NCBI RefSeq assembly: GCF_018373095.1
Contig: NZ_JAHAHT010000065.1
Span: 1 to 10,586 of the forward strand
DNA from: Haemophilus parahaemolyticus
GTDB taxonomy: Bacteria > Pseudomonadota > Gammaproteobacteria > Enterobacterales > Pasteurellaceae
Direction of reading: 5' to 3'
DNA: 10,586 bases
The notes beneath the pieces were generated by a model that saw only the letters and a list, made by a program, of their open reading frames with translations, was not told where the DNA came from and did not search any database. This document shows positions 1 to 6,125 of the stretch, piece after piece (the first letter of the stretch is position 1; each line of letters begins with the position of its first letter). Both the position numbers and the translations under genes were made by a program.

Positions 1-486
1 ATACCATTTCTCTTCTGGCTCACAAGGCGTTAGCACCTCTCCAACCCCCTCTGCAAACGCAGCAAAACCTCGTACAAAAATTGGCACATCTGCCCCAAGG
101 AAAAGCCCTATTTCTGCCAACACTTCAAGGGATAAACCCGTTTGCCATAAATGGTTTAATCCGACTAACACCGTTGCGGCATTTGAAGAACCACCGCCAA
201 CACCACCGCCCATCGGCAAATTTTTGGTTAGACAAATTCTCGCCCCTTTTGTGCAAGCGGTCTTTTCTTGCAATAATTTTGCAGCACGATAAATCAAGTT
301 CTGCTCTTTCGGTACATCGGGCAATTCATCTAATAATTGAATTTCACCATCATCTGTCACTTCAAAATCTAATTCATCGCCAAAATCCAAAAATTGGAAA
401 AGCGTTTGTAATTCGTGATAGCCATCCGACCGCTTGCCAGTCACATATAAAAAGAGGTTGAGTTTTGCAGGGCTAGGTAATTTCAT
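1..486 (-). CDS. ispE: 4-diphosphocytidyl-2-C-methyl-D-erythritol kinase (IspE), N-terminal part, cut by window edge
   Basis: IspE phosphorylates the 2-hydroxyl of CDP-methylerythritol with ATP in the cytoplasmic MEP pathway to isopentenyl diphosphate. Reading from the ATG at 486 gives 162 codons open to the window edge; the family is about 285 residues, so the C-terminal ~120 residues lie beyond base 1. Visible family marks are PSPAKLNLFLYVTGKRSDGYH at the N-terminus (shown here only to PAKLN, Lys8, the expected catalytic lysine), the GHMP-kinase ATP loop PMGGGVGGGSSNAA at residues 91-104, and GADVPIF at 131-137 with the expected catalytic Asp133. The start ATG overlaps the lolB stop by one base (TAATG), suggesting translational coupling. 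lolB-ispE adjacency is typical of gammaproteobacteria, usually followed by prs. Near-consensus uptake signals lie in the coding sequence (253-262 and 428-437). Identification is firm. Confidence 0.95.
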   Translation of the reverse strand, partial: MKLPSPAKLNLFLYVTGKRSDGYHELQTLFQFLDFGDELDFEVTDDGEIQLLDELPDVPKEQNLIYRAAKLLQEKTACTKGARICLTKNLPMGGGVGGGSSNAATVLVGLNHLWQTGLSLEVLAEIGLFLGADVPIFVRGFAAFAEGVGEVLTPCEPEEKWY

Positions 487-1118
487 TAGTGCGTCCAATT
501 ATCAACACGAATTTTTAAGGTTTGCGAGCCATTTTCAAGTACAATCAATTTCGGTAAATTAGGCTGGCGAGTTTCATCATACGAAACATAAGTCACTTTC
601 CAAACCACCCCATTCAGCGAATAACTAAATTGGGCTAATTGGCGTTTTTCATTTACCACATAATTTCCTTCTTTTTCAGGCAAGCCTTTCAGCCAATAAG
701 CGAACTGATCAATAGGAAATGAAACACCAATAATTTCTTGCATTAACGCATCAATATCACGATCAGAGCGGCTATTCCCTTCACTATCTGACACGGTCAA
801 GCCACGTGCATTACGATGTAATTTCAATGATTTACTCGAGAGATTAGACGAAAGCTCCAAACCAAAATTGCTCGCATTTTTGTATTGCCAATCAAAATGT
901 GAGGAAAAACGTTCTTCTGGTGAAATATAACCAAACTGCCCTTTCGCTTGGTAACCACTGATTTTTTCAAGCTGATCAAGATGAGCTTGCCACTGCGGAT
1001 CATTATGCGGAATTTGAATGGTAGGATGCTCAATTTGAGTCGGTGCATCCAACACTGATTGACAACCGACAAGAAAAAGCGAAAGGCTCAACGAGCTAAG
1101 AAAAGAAAGTTTTTTCAT
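486..1118 (-). CDS. lolB: Outer-membrane lipoprotein localization factor LolB
   Basis: LolB is the lipid-anchored receptor that takes lipoproteins from periplasmic LolA and inserts them into the outer membrane. I chose the ATG at 1118, giving 210 residues, close to the usual ~207-209; the reading frame is open further upstream, but those residues do not resemble LolB and would bury the signal peptide. From this start there is a classic lipoprotein signal: MKK, a hydrophobic run, and the lipobox LVGC with Cys19. Residue +2 is Gln, not Asp, consistent with outer-membrane sorting. The mature part carries LolB-like stretches such as GYQAKGQFGYISPEERFSSH and PIDQFAYWLKGLP. The Shine-Dalgarno signal is weak (GATAAGT directly before the ATG). 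The stop overlaps the ispE start (TAATG). A long uptake-signal hairpin lies only 16 nt upstream of the start, so a promoter must be within or before that hairpin. Confidence 0.93.
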   Translation of the reverse strand: MKKLSFLSSLSLSLFLVGCQSVLDAPTQIEHPTIQIPHNDPQWQAHLDQLEKISGYQAKGQFGYISPEERFSSHFDWQYKNASNFGLELSSNLSSKSLKLHRNARGLTVSDSEGNSRSDRDIDALMQEIIGVSFPIDQFAYWLKGLPEKEGNYVVNEKRQLAQFSYSLNGVVWKVTYVSYDETRQPNLPKLIVLENGSQTLKIRVDNWTH

Positions 1119-1134
1119 ACTTATCATATAAATA

Positions 1135-1188
1135 AAGCGGTTTGATTTGAGTAAAATTTTGTAAATTCTACTCGAAATCTCACCGCTT
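1135..1188. repeat. Head-to-head uptake-signal hairpin upstream of lolB
   Basis: AAGCGGT at 1135-1141 faces ACCGCTT at 1182-1188, and pairing continues inward through (T/A)GATTT and GAGTA with two mismatches and one bulge, about 19 paired positions in all. The right half extends to a perfect 9-base uptake core (ACCGCTTGT, 1182-1190, the complement of ACAAGCGGT). Paired uptake signals are commonly used in Pasteurellaceae as stem-loop terminators. Here the structure has only a weak T-rich tract on the minus strand (TTTATTTA) and is just before lolB, so it could end transcription arriving from dcd or form part of the lolB leader. Confidence 0.7.
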
Positions 1189-1206
1189 GTCTTAATTTTC
1201 ATTGGG

Positions 1207-1440
1207 TTAATGAAAACCATCTATTTTTCTCAATAGATAATTCATTCCGAACATTATCCAGAAGCATGGAGTAACGCCGTTTTTTATCATTTCTGGAGGT
1301 ACGAAGAAGCCGAGCACAAGCGATAATTCAACATCACTACAATAGTGTCTTGCTCTACTAAACAGGTCAGGTCGTAATACTCCGTGCATTACGATAGCTA
1401 TTATCTCTACTACCCAAACCACTACCAAAATTTACCACTT
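1207..1440 (-). pseudogene. Possible decayed coding remnant in the dcd-lolB gap (uncertain)
   Basis: The gap between dcd and lolB (1119-1490) holds no recognisable intact gene. On the minus strand, one frame reads GSGLGSRDNSYRNARSIT before a stop near 1367; the neighbouring frame then continues RPDLFSRARHYCSDVELS followed by LVLGFFVPPEM. Joined by a single-base shift around 1366-1376, the two pieces have a composition (G-S, R-rich, RNARS, ending in LGF) faintly like the C-terminal end of formylglycine-generating-enzyme/C-type-lectin-fold proteins, whose ends often read RSA.R...LGFR. A 73-codon open frame (1428 to 1207) exists but has no good start signal and an odd composition. The resemblance is by eye only; a non-coding leader or random sequence is equally possible. 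Confidence 0.2.
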
Positions 1441-1448
1441 TTTAGTGG
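1435..1448 (-). terminator. Short hairpin downstream of dcd, possible weak terminator
   Basis: On the minus strand CCACT-AAAA-AGTGG is followed by TAAATTTT, 43 nt after the dcd stop. The 5-bp stem with a short, broken T tract would be weak by the usual intrinsic-terminator rule. It is the only hairpin noticed close to the end of the udk-dcd unit. Confidence 0.3.
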
Positions 1449-1490
1449 CGTTGATGGAGGCATTACGGCTTGAGCAGTAGAAAGGATAAA

Positions 1491-2072
1491 TTAATCCTCA
1501 TTAATCCGACTTGACACCGCACTTTGTTGATTTTTATATTTTGCATCTTTTCGGGCATTATATGGTTTAGCAGCGTGTCCGCTTAACACCTCAAAACTTA
1601 ACGCACCGATTGCCATATTAGGACGAAGTGCAAGCGGTAATTTTCCTGCATTGAAAAACTCAAGTACAATACGCCCTTCCCAACCTGGGTCAATGCGGTG
1701 AGCGGTCACGTGAACCATTAAGCCAAGGCGTGCCAAGGAAGAGCGACCATCTAGCCAACCAACGATATTAGAAGGCAATTTTACCGATTCAAGAGTAACT
1801 GATAAGGCTAACTCACCAGGATGAAGGAAAAATGCTTCATTATCGCCGATAATAATTTCCTCACTCATTACACGTTCAAGCTGAGCAGTTACCGCTTCAC
1901 GAGGACCGCTTACATCAATATAAGGGGTTGAGTGTTCACGGAAAATACGGAAAGAGTTGCCTAAACGAACATCAACAGTCGCTCCCGAAATTTTATCATT
2001 CGTAGGTCGTGGCGTGATTTCAATCAAGCCTTCATCTAAATAACGCTCAATGTCAGTATCACACAGACGCAT
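1491..2072 (-). CDS. dcd: dCTP deaminase (Dcd)
   Basis: Dcd deaminates dCTP to dUTP in the cytoplasm, supplying most of the dUMP for thymidylate synthesis in enterobacteria-type organisms; it acts as a homotrimer. The product is 193 residues, the same length as the E. coli enzyme, and is collinear with it from MRLCDTDIERYLDEG to the C-terminal AKYKNQQSAVSSRI. The active-site stretch GRSSLARLGLMVHVTAHRID spans residues 109-128, and the expected catalytic Glu138 is present in WEGRIVLEFF. The start is fixed by homology and sits one base after the udk stop (TAAGATG), so translation is probably coupled to udk; a TAGGGA-like ribosome site lies within the end of udk. The udk-dcd pairing is conserved in gammaproteobacteria and links pyrimidine salvage to dUTP supply. 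Confidence 0.97.
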   Translation of the reverse strand: MRLCDTDIERYLDEGLIEITPRPTNDKISGATVDVRLGNSFRIFREHSTPYIDVSGPREAVTAQLERVMSEEIIIGDNEAFFLHPGELALSVTLESVKLPSNIVGWLDGRSSLARLGLMVHVTAHRIDPGWEGRIVLEFFNAGKLPLALRPNMAIGALSFEVLSGHAAKPYNARKDAKYKNQQSAVSSRINED

Positions 2073-2073
2073 C

Positions 2074-2727
2074 TTATTTTTTCCCTAATAGTTGCTGAAT
2101 TTGAGCTTTTAAAATATTGATTGCAATACGGTTTTTCCCACCTTTTGGCACGATAATATCCGCATATTGTTTAGACGGCTCAATAAATTGTAAGAACATT
2201 GGTCGAACTGTTTTGCGATATTGAGCGATTACAGATTCCATAGTTCTACCACGTTCTACCATATCACGTTGTAAACGGCGGATAAAACAGATATCTAGCG
2301 GTGCATCTACGAAAATAGACACATTGATTTCGTTACGAATCTCTTCATCGGTCAGCAACAAAATACCTTCAAGAATGATGATTTTTTTTGCATCAAAGCG
2401 AGTGGTGGTTGTCTTGCGGTTATGTTCCGCATAGTCATATTCTGGAACATCAATAGATTTTCCTTGTTTTAATAGGCGTAAATGTTCAACTAATAAGTGG
2501 TGATCCATTGAATTGGGATGATCGTAGTTCGTTTTAACACGCTCATCCATAGTGAGATGACTTTGATCTTTATAGTACGCGTCTTCAGAAATAATGCCGA
2601 TATCATCTGAGCCGAGCTCTTCTTTTAATTCTTTATAAATGGTTGAAGCAATTAAACTTTTGCCAGAAGCCGAAGCCCCTGCGATGGCGATTACAATACA
2701 CGCTTGGTTTTCAGTAATTACAGACAT
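2074..2727 (-). CDS. udk: Uridine kinase (uridine/cytidine kinase)
   Basis: Udk phosphorylates uridine and cytidine to UMP and CMP, usually with GTP or ATP, in cytoplasmic pyrimidine salvage. From the ATG at 2727 the product is 217 residues, against 213 in E. coli, and is collinear over the whole length. The Walker A loop GASASGKS is at residues 17-24; other family blocks are SEDAYYKDQSHL, RVKTNYDHPNSMDH, KIIILEGILLLTD, ERGRTMESVIAQYRKTVRP and the C-terminal PKGGKNRIAI. The frame could begin at a TTG at 2745, but no ribosome site precedes it, while AAGAGAAAAG precedes the ATG. udk is first in a two-gene unit with dcd and is divergent from the methyltransferase gene at 2997. Confidence 0.96.
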   Translation of the reverse strand: MSVITENQACIVIAIAGASASGKSLIASTIYKELKEELGSDDIGIISEDAYYKDQSHLTMDERVKTNYDHPNSMDHHLLVEHLRLLKQGKSIDVPEYDYAEHNRKTTTTRFDAKKIIILEGILLLTDEEIRNEINVSIFVDAPLDICFIRRLQRDMVERGRTMESVIAQYRKTVRPMFLQFIEPSKQYADIIVPKGGKNRIAINILKAQIQQLLGKK

Positions 2728-2818
2728 TTTCTTTTCTCTTGTCAAAAATTCTTAAAATATAAACTCATTTTTATTCTAACATTTTTTACACTACTTTGTG
2801 GCGTAATTTTTCTGAGAA

Positions 2819-2841
2819 TAATGATGATCGTTACATCATTA
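2819..2841. repeat. Inverted repeat in the udk/methyltransferase divergent region
   Basis: TAATGATG (2819-2826) and CATCATTA (2834-2841) form an 8-bp perfect inverted repeat with a 7-nt spacer (ATCGTTA). It lies about 90 nt upstream of the udk start, between the two divergent transcription units, where an operator could sit. No known regulator site is recognised, and in AT-rich DNA a chance repeat of this size is possible. Confidence 0.35.
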
Positions 2842-2916
2842 ATTTGAGCTCCCAAAAAGGTGGAAGATAAGATTCTTCATTTTTAAATGATAATGGAAGA
2901 ACCCCAAAATATTTTG

Positions 2917-2922
2917 TATAAT
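2917..2922 (+). promoter_or_regulatory. Candidate -10 element for the methyltransferase-perM unit
   Basis: A perfect TATAAT, preceded by TTG, lies 75 nt upstream of the methyltransferase start. At a 17-nt spacing the -35 hexamer would be TGGAAG (2894-2899), a poor match, so this may be a weak or activator-dependent promoter. It is the best sigma-70-like -10 seen in this 269-nt gap. Confidence 0.45.
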
Positions 2923-2936
2923 CCTCTCCAAATCTT

Positions 2937-2951
2937 ACCGCTTAAAGCGGT
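2937..2951. repeat. Perfect palindrome built from two uptake-signal halves
   Basis: ACCGCTT-A-AAGCGGT gives two 7-base arms around one central base, each arm being the core of the Apl-type uptake signal. It lies about 15-29 nt after the candidate -10, in the untranslated leader of the methyltransferase mRNA. The 1-nt loop is too tight for a fully paired hairpin, and no T tract suited to a terminator follows; a short stem-loop or protein site is possible. Confidence 0.5.
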
Positions 2952-2996
2952 CATTTTTCGATAAAAATTTACAGAAGAAACAAGCCCGAGGTATTT

Positions 2997-3752
2997 ATGA
3001 AAAAAGAAGAAGTAGGACACAATTTCCTTGCTCGCTTAGGCAAAACCCGTTTACGTCCAGGCGGTAAAGTCGCAACCGATTGGCTTATCGCAAATGGCGA
3101 TTTCAACAAAGAGAAAAAAGTGCTCGAAGTGGCGTGCAATATGGGGACAACCGCGATTCAGCTTGCCAAAGAGTATGGTTGCCATATTACGGGCATTGAC
3201 TTAGACGAAGAAGCTTTAGAAAAAGCACGTGCAAATATCAAAGAAAATGGCGTAGAAGAGTTGGTGCAAGTGCAACGAGCGAATGCAACCAAACTCCCAT
3301 TTGAAGATAATAGCTTTGATATTGTGATCAACGAAGCAATGCTGACTATGCTGCCGATTGAAGCGAAAGAAAAAGCAATTCGCGAATATCTACGCGTGCT
3401 TAAACCAAATGGTTTATTGCTCACCCACGACGTGATGCTAAATACCGATGATGCGGAAGGCGTGATTGCTGATCTACGCGATGCGATTCACATTACCGTC
3501 ACACCACTAAAAAAAGAGGGCTGGAAAGAGCTTTTCCACCATTGTGGTTTCCGTAATGTAGATACTTACTCAGGCGAGATGTCTCTGCTTTCACCAAAAG
3601 GGTTAATTACCGATGAAGGCGTGCTTGGTGCGATGAAAATTATCAGCAACGCACTTAAACCAGAAAACCGCGAAACCTTTACTAAAATGTTCAAAACCTT
3701 TAATGACCCAGAGAAAAAAATGGGTTTCATTGCTGTGTGCAGCCAAAAATAG
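2997..3752 (+). CDS. Class I SAM-dependent methyltransferase, substrate unknown
   Basis: The 251-residue product has the Rossmann-like methyltransferase order: motif I VLEVACNMGTTA at residues 42-53, motif II acidic residue in HITGIDLDEEAL (Asp68), then LPFEDNSFDIVINEAML at 100-116 and VLKPNGLLLTHDV at 134-146. It most resembles the small-molecule Methyltransf_11/UbiE-like group; related proteins are annotated as hypothetical methyltransferases in Haemophilus. Motif I reads A-C-N-M-G where many family members have G-x-G-x-G, though the final Gly is kept. A good ribosome site (GAGG, 2988-2991) precedes the ATG, which fixes the start. The gene is followed after 3 nt by the perM-like gene, so the two are very probably co-transcribed. 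The substrate cannot be read from the sequence. Confidence 0.88.
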   Translation: MKKEEVGHNFLARLGKTRLRPGGKVATDWLIANGDFNKEKKVLEVACNMGTTAIQLAKEYGCHITGIDLDEEALEKARANIKENGVEELVQVQRANATKLPFEDNSFDIVINEAMLTMLPIEAKEKAIREYLRVLKPNGLLLTHDVMLNTDDAEGVIADLRDAIHITVTPLKKEGWKELFHHCGFRNVDTYSGEMSLLSPKGLITDEGVLGAMKIISNALKPENRETFTKMFKTFNDPEKKMGFIAVCSQK

Positions 3753-3755
3753 TCT

Positions 3756-4808
3756 ATGTTAGAACAAATCCAAACGTGGTATCGCCAAAAATTTAATGAT
3801 CCTCAAATTGCCGCACTTGCAGGGATTTTACTGATTGGCTTTGGGATCATTTATTTTTTCAGCAACCTAATTATGCCATTGCTGATTGCGATTGTTCTGG
3901 CTTATTTGCTAGAAGTGCCAATCCACTTGCTTGAACGCTTTATGCCAAGAACATTGAGTGTCGTTATTGTACTTGGCTCGGCGCTCTCGCTTGTTTCATT
4001 CTTATTGGTGGTTATGCTGCCAAGTTTATGGAATCAAGCAGTCAATTTTATTCGCGATTTACCCAATATGCTCAACCTCTTGAGCGAATGGGTGCAAACC
4101 TTACCAGAGCACTACCCTGAGCTGATTGATTATTCGATGTTGGATAGCGTTGTCAGTTCGGTAAGGGCGAAAATTTTAGGCTATGGAGAATCGCTGCTAT
4201 CCATTTCAGTGAACTCGCTGATTAACTTGGTCGGCTTAGGCATTTATGCGTTTCTCGTGCCGTTAATGGTTTTTTTCTTGTTGAAAGATAAATCCCTCTT
4301 TTTAAATTCGCTTGCCAATTTATTGCCGAGAAACCGCCGCTTAGCAACCCGTGTTTGGGTGGAAATGCAAGATCAAATTGCGAATTATATTCGAGGAAAA
4401 TGTTTAGAAATCGCCATTGTTGGTGTGATTACTTATATCATTTTGATCTTCTTTGATTTACGCTACCCGCTCTTACTTTCGGTGATTGTCGGGCTTTCCG
4501 TGCTCGTGCCTTACATTGGTGCAGTACTTGCCACCATTCCAATCGCATTGATTGCCCTGATGCAGTTCGGTTTATCGCCTGAGTTCTACTACTTAATTTT
4601 GGCATTTGTTATCAGCCAATTATTAGATGGTAATTTAGTCGTGCCGTTTTTATTCTCTGAAGCAGTGAATTTACACCCACTAACTATCATTATTGCCGTC
4701 CTTATTTTTGGCGGATTATGGGGATTCTGGGGAGTATTTTTCGCTATTCCATTAGCAACTTTAGTGAAAGCCGTATTTAATGCGTTTTCTTCTAATGAAG
4801 AAAATTAA
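3756..4808 (+). CDS. perM: PerM/AI-2E transporter family inner-membrane protein
   Basis: This 350-residue protein belongs to the UPF0118/AI-2E exporter family (TqsA, YdiK, PerM). Hydrophobic segments lie near residues 18-36, 38-55, 66-89, 149-177, 216-233, 236-270, 275-290 and 308-340, fitting the family's roughly eight membrane spans, with a long non-membrane loop between about 90 and 148. Family motifs are YIRGK (211-215), VPYIGA (251-256), DGNLVVPFLFS (291-301) and the C-terminal LHPLTIIIAVLIFGG. Length matches Haemophilus PerM (~349). Members have been linked to autoinducer-2, permease or Na+/H+ transport roles, but substrate cannot be assigned. The start ATG is 3 nt after the methyltransferase TAG without a clear ribosome site, suggesting translational coupling. 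A strong hairpin follows 16 nt after the stop. Confidence 0.9.
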   Translation: MLEQIQTWYRQKFNDPQIAALAGILLIGFGIIYFFSNLIMPLLIAIVLAYLLEVPIHLLERFMPRTLSVVIVLGSALSLVSFLLVVMLPSLWNQAVNFIRDLPNMLNLLSEWVQTLPEHYPELIDYSMLDSVVSSVRAKILGYGESLLSISVNSLINLVGLGIYAFLVPLMVFFLLKDKSLFLNSLANLLPRNRRLATRVWVEMQDQIANYIRGKCLEIAIVGVITYIILIFFDLRYPLLLSVIVGLSVLVPYIGAVLATIPIALIALMQFGLSPEFYYLILAFVISQLLDGNLVVPFLFSEAVNLHPLTIIIAVLIFGGLWGFWGVFFAIPLATLVKAVFNAFSSNEEN

Positions 4809-4824
4809 TTTTTATTCATAGCTT

Positions 4825-4887
4825 GTAGGGCGGACTTAAGTCCGCCAAAATTTACCAACGGCGGACTTAAGTCCGCCCTACTTTTTT
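4825..4887 (+). repeat. REP-like double palindrome, also a likely terminator after perM
   Basis: Two perfect 22-base arms (4825-4846 and 4860-4881) are reverse complements of each other around a 13-nt spacer. Each arm contains an 18-base sequence that is itself a perfect palindrome, GGCGGACTTAAGTCCGCC, so each half can fold alone or both can pair into one 22-bp stem. The outer ends are GTAGG/CCTAC. A CTTTTTT run follows the right arm, so in the perM direction the structure is a convincing intrinsic terminator. The pattern (GTAGGGygg...aa/tt...ccrCCCTAC) resembles a dispersed GC-rich inverted repeat class found in many gammaproteobacteria and Neisseria, similar in form to REP elements mobilised by RAYT transposases; no second copy lies in this window. 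Confidence 0.8.
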
Positions 4888-4892
4888 ATTCT

Positions 4893-4902
4893 ACAAGCGG
4901 TC
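4893..4902 (+). repeat. DNA uptake signal sequence (Apl type)
   Basis: A perfect ACAAGCGGTC followed by the AT-rich tail TAATTTTCCCAATTTTT, as in extended Apl-type uptake signals. It lies in the queA leader, 33 nt before the start codon. These sites are bound preferentially during natural transformation in Pasteurellaceae. Confidence 0.85.
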
Positions 4903-4935
4903 TAATTTTCCCAATTTTTACCAAAGAAGGACAAT

Positions 4936-6021
4936 ATGTTAGTTTCCGATTTCCATTTTGATTTACCCGATGAGCTCATCGCTCGCTACCCTACCCAAGA
5001 ACGCACCGCCAGCCGACTACTCTATTTAAACGGCAACACGGGGGAATTTACAGATCAACACTTCACTGATTTACTCGAACATTTAAATGAAGGTGACTTG
5101 CTTGTTTTTAACAATACCCGTGTGATTCCAGCCCGTCTTTACGGACGAAAATTAAGTGGCGGTAAGGTCGAGGCCTTGGTTGAACGTGTATTAGATGATC
5201 ATCGCTGCTTAGCTCACGTACGTGCATCTAAAGCACCTAAAGAAGGCACGGTATTAGTGTTTGGCGAAGATAAATTAGGCGAAGGCAATGGCTTAACCGC
5301 AACGATGACGGCTCGTCACGATGCTCTCTTTGAATTGCAATTTGACGGCAAAAAACCACTATTTGACTTGCTACAACAAGCAGGGCATATGCCTTTACCG
5401 CCATATATCGACCGTCCCGATGAAGATGCTGACCAAGAGCGTTATCAAACAGTTTACAGTAAAGTATTAGGAGCTGTAGCTGCACCAACTGCGGGCTTGC
5501 ATTTCGACCAAAATTTATTAGCAAAATTGAAAGAGAAAGGCGTAAATACCGCTTTTGTCACGCTTCACGTTGGAGCGGGGACGTTCCAACCTGTTCGCGT
5601 GGAAAATATTTTAGATCATAAAATGCACGCAGAATATGCCGAAGTTTCACAAGAAGTGGTAGAGCAAATCTTACAAACCAAAGCGAATGGCAAACGTGTA
5701 ATTGCAGTTGGTACAACCTCAGTTCGTTCTATTGAAAGTGCGGCACAAGCGGTCAAAAATCCTAAAAATTTGATCGAACCGTTTTTCTCCGATACTTCCA
5801 TTTTTATCTACCCAGGTAAAACATTCAAAGTTGTGGATGCTTTAGTCACTAACTTCCATTTGCCAGAGTCTACACTCATTATGTTAGTTTCTGCATTCGC
5901 TGGCTATCGTACCACAATGAATGCCTATGCCCACGCAGTAGCAGAGAAATATCGTTTCTTTAGCTATGGCGATGCGATGTTTATTGAGAAAAATATGAAT
6001 GCGTTGAAGGATGTGCCATAA
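4936..6021 (+). CDS. queA: S-adenosylmethionine:tRNA ribosyltransferase-isomerase (QueA)
   Basis: QueA moves the ribosyl part of SAM onto 7-aminomethyl-7-deazaguanine in the wobble position of GUN-anticodon tRNAs (Asp, Asn, His, Tyr), making epoxyqueuosine. The 361-residue product (E. coli 356) contains the family blocks in order: DLPDELIARYPTQER at 9-23, FNNTRVIPARLYGRK at 58-72, GHMPLPPYI at 150-158, APTAGLHF at 183-190, HVGAGTFQPVR at 211-221, TNFHLPEST at 305-313 and YRFFSYGDAM at 339-348. Ribosome site AAGGA (4927-4931) supports the ATG at 4936. It often precedes tgt (queuine tRNA-ribosyltransferase) in gammaproteobacteria; here it is followed instead by a hairpin and the convergent thrB, so tgt is not next to it. 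An uptake signal at 5745-5754 is read in frame as A-Q-A-V. Confidence 0.97.
   Translation: MLVSDFHFDLPDELIARYPTQERTASRLLYLNGNTGEFTDQHFTDLLEHLNEGDLLVFNNTRVIPARLYGRKLSGGKVEALVERVLDDHRCLAHVRASKAPKEGTVLVFGEDKLGEGNGLTATMTARHDALFELQFDGKKPLFDLLQQAGHMPLPPYIDRPDEDADQERYQTVYSKVLGAVAAPTAGLHFDQNLLAKLKEKGVNTAFVTLHVGAGTFQPVRVENILDHKMHAEYAEVSQEVVEQILQTKANGKRVIAVGTTSVRSIESAAQAVKNPKNLIEPFFSDTSIFIYPGKTFKVVDALVTNFHLPESTLIMLVSAFAGYRTTMNAYAHAVAEKYRFFSYGDAMFIEKNMNALKDVP
5745..5754 (+). repeat. DNA uptake signal sequence inside queA
   Basis: Perfect ACAAGCGGTC with an A/T-rich tail, read in the queA frame as part of Ala-Gln-Ala-Val-Lys. Intragenic uptake signals are common in Pasteurellaceae. Confidence 0.85.
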
Positions 6022-6046
6022 ACATTTTTGGAAATCGGAAACAATA

Positions 6047-6096
6047 GCGGTCTATTTCTTTAAGTATTTTGCAAAATCTTATCAGAAATAGACCGC
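6047..6096. terminator. Bidirectional uptake-signal hairpin between queA and thrB
   Basis: GCGGTCTATTTCT (6047-6059) pairs perfectly over 13 bp with AGAAATAGACCGC (6084-6096). The right arm extends into a full uptake signal (GACCGCTTGT, 6091-6100). The 24-nt loop holds a further palindrome, ATTTTGCAAAAT (6066-6077), which matches the AT-rich tail typical of extended uptake signals, so the element looks like two signals head to head. It sits between convergent genes, the normal place for a bidirectional terminator, although the T tracts on either side are short. Confidence 0.7.
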
Positions 6097-6125
6097 TTGT
6101 TATTACTCCATTTATTGGGCGAAAA

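Noticed and set aside
81..461. 126-codon open frame on the plus strand
   Set aside because: It lies opposite ispE, whose minus-strand product shows clear kinase motifs; the plus-strand product has no recognisable features.
1119..1220. N-terminal extension of LolB to an ATG at 1220
   Set aside because: It would pass through the uptake-signal hairpin and bury the lipoprotein signal peptide, which begins properly at the ATG at 1118.
1207..1428. 73-codon minus-strand frame as an intact small gene
   Set aside because: No ribosome site, unusual composition and no homology recognised; kept only as part of a possible degraded remnant.
2728..2745. TTG start for udk, six codons upstream
   Set aside because: No ribosome site before the TTG, whereas AAGAGAAAAG precedes the ATG at 2727 and the length then fits the family better.
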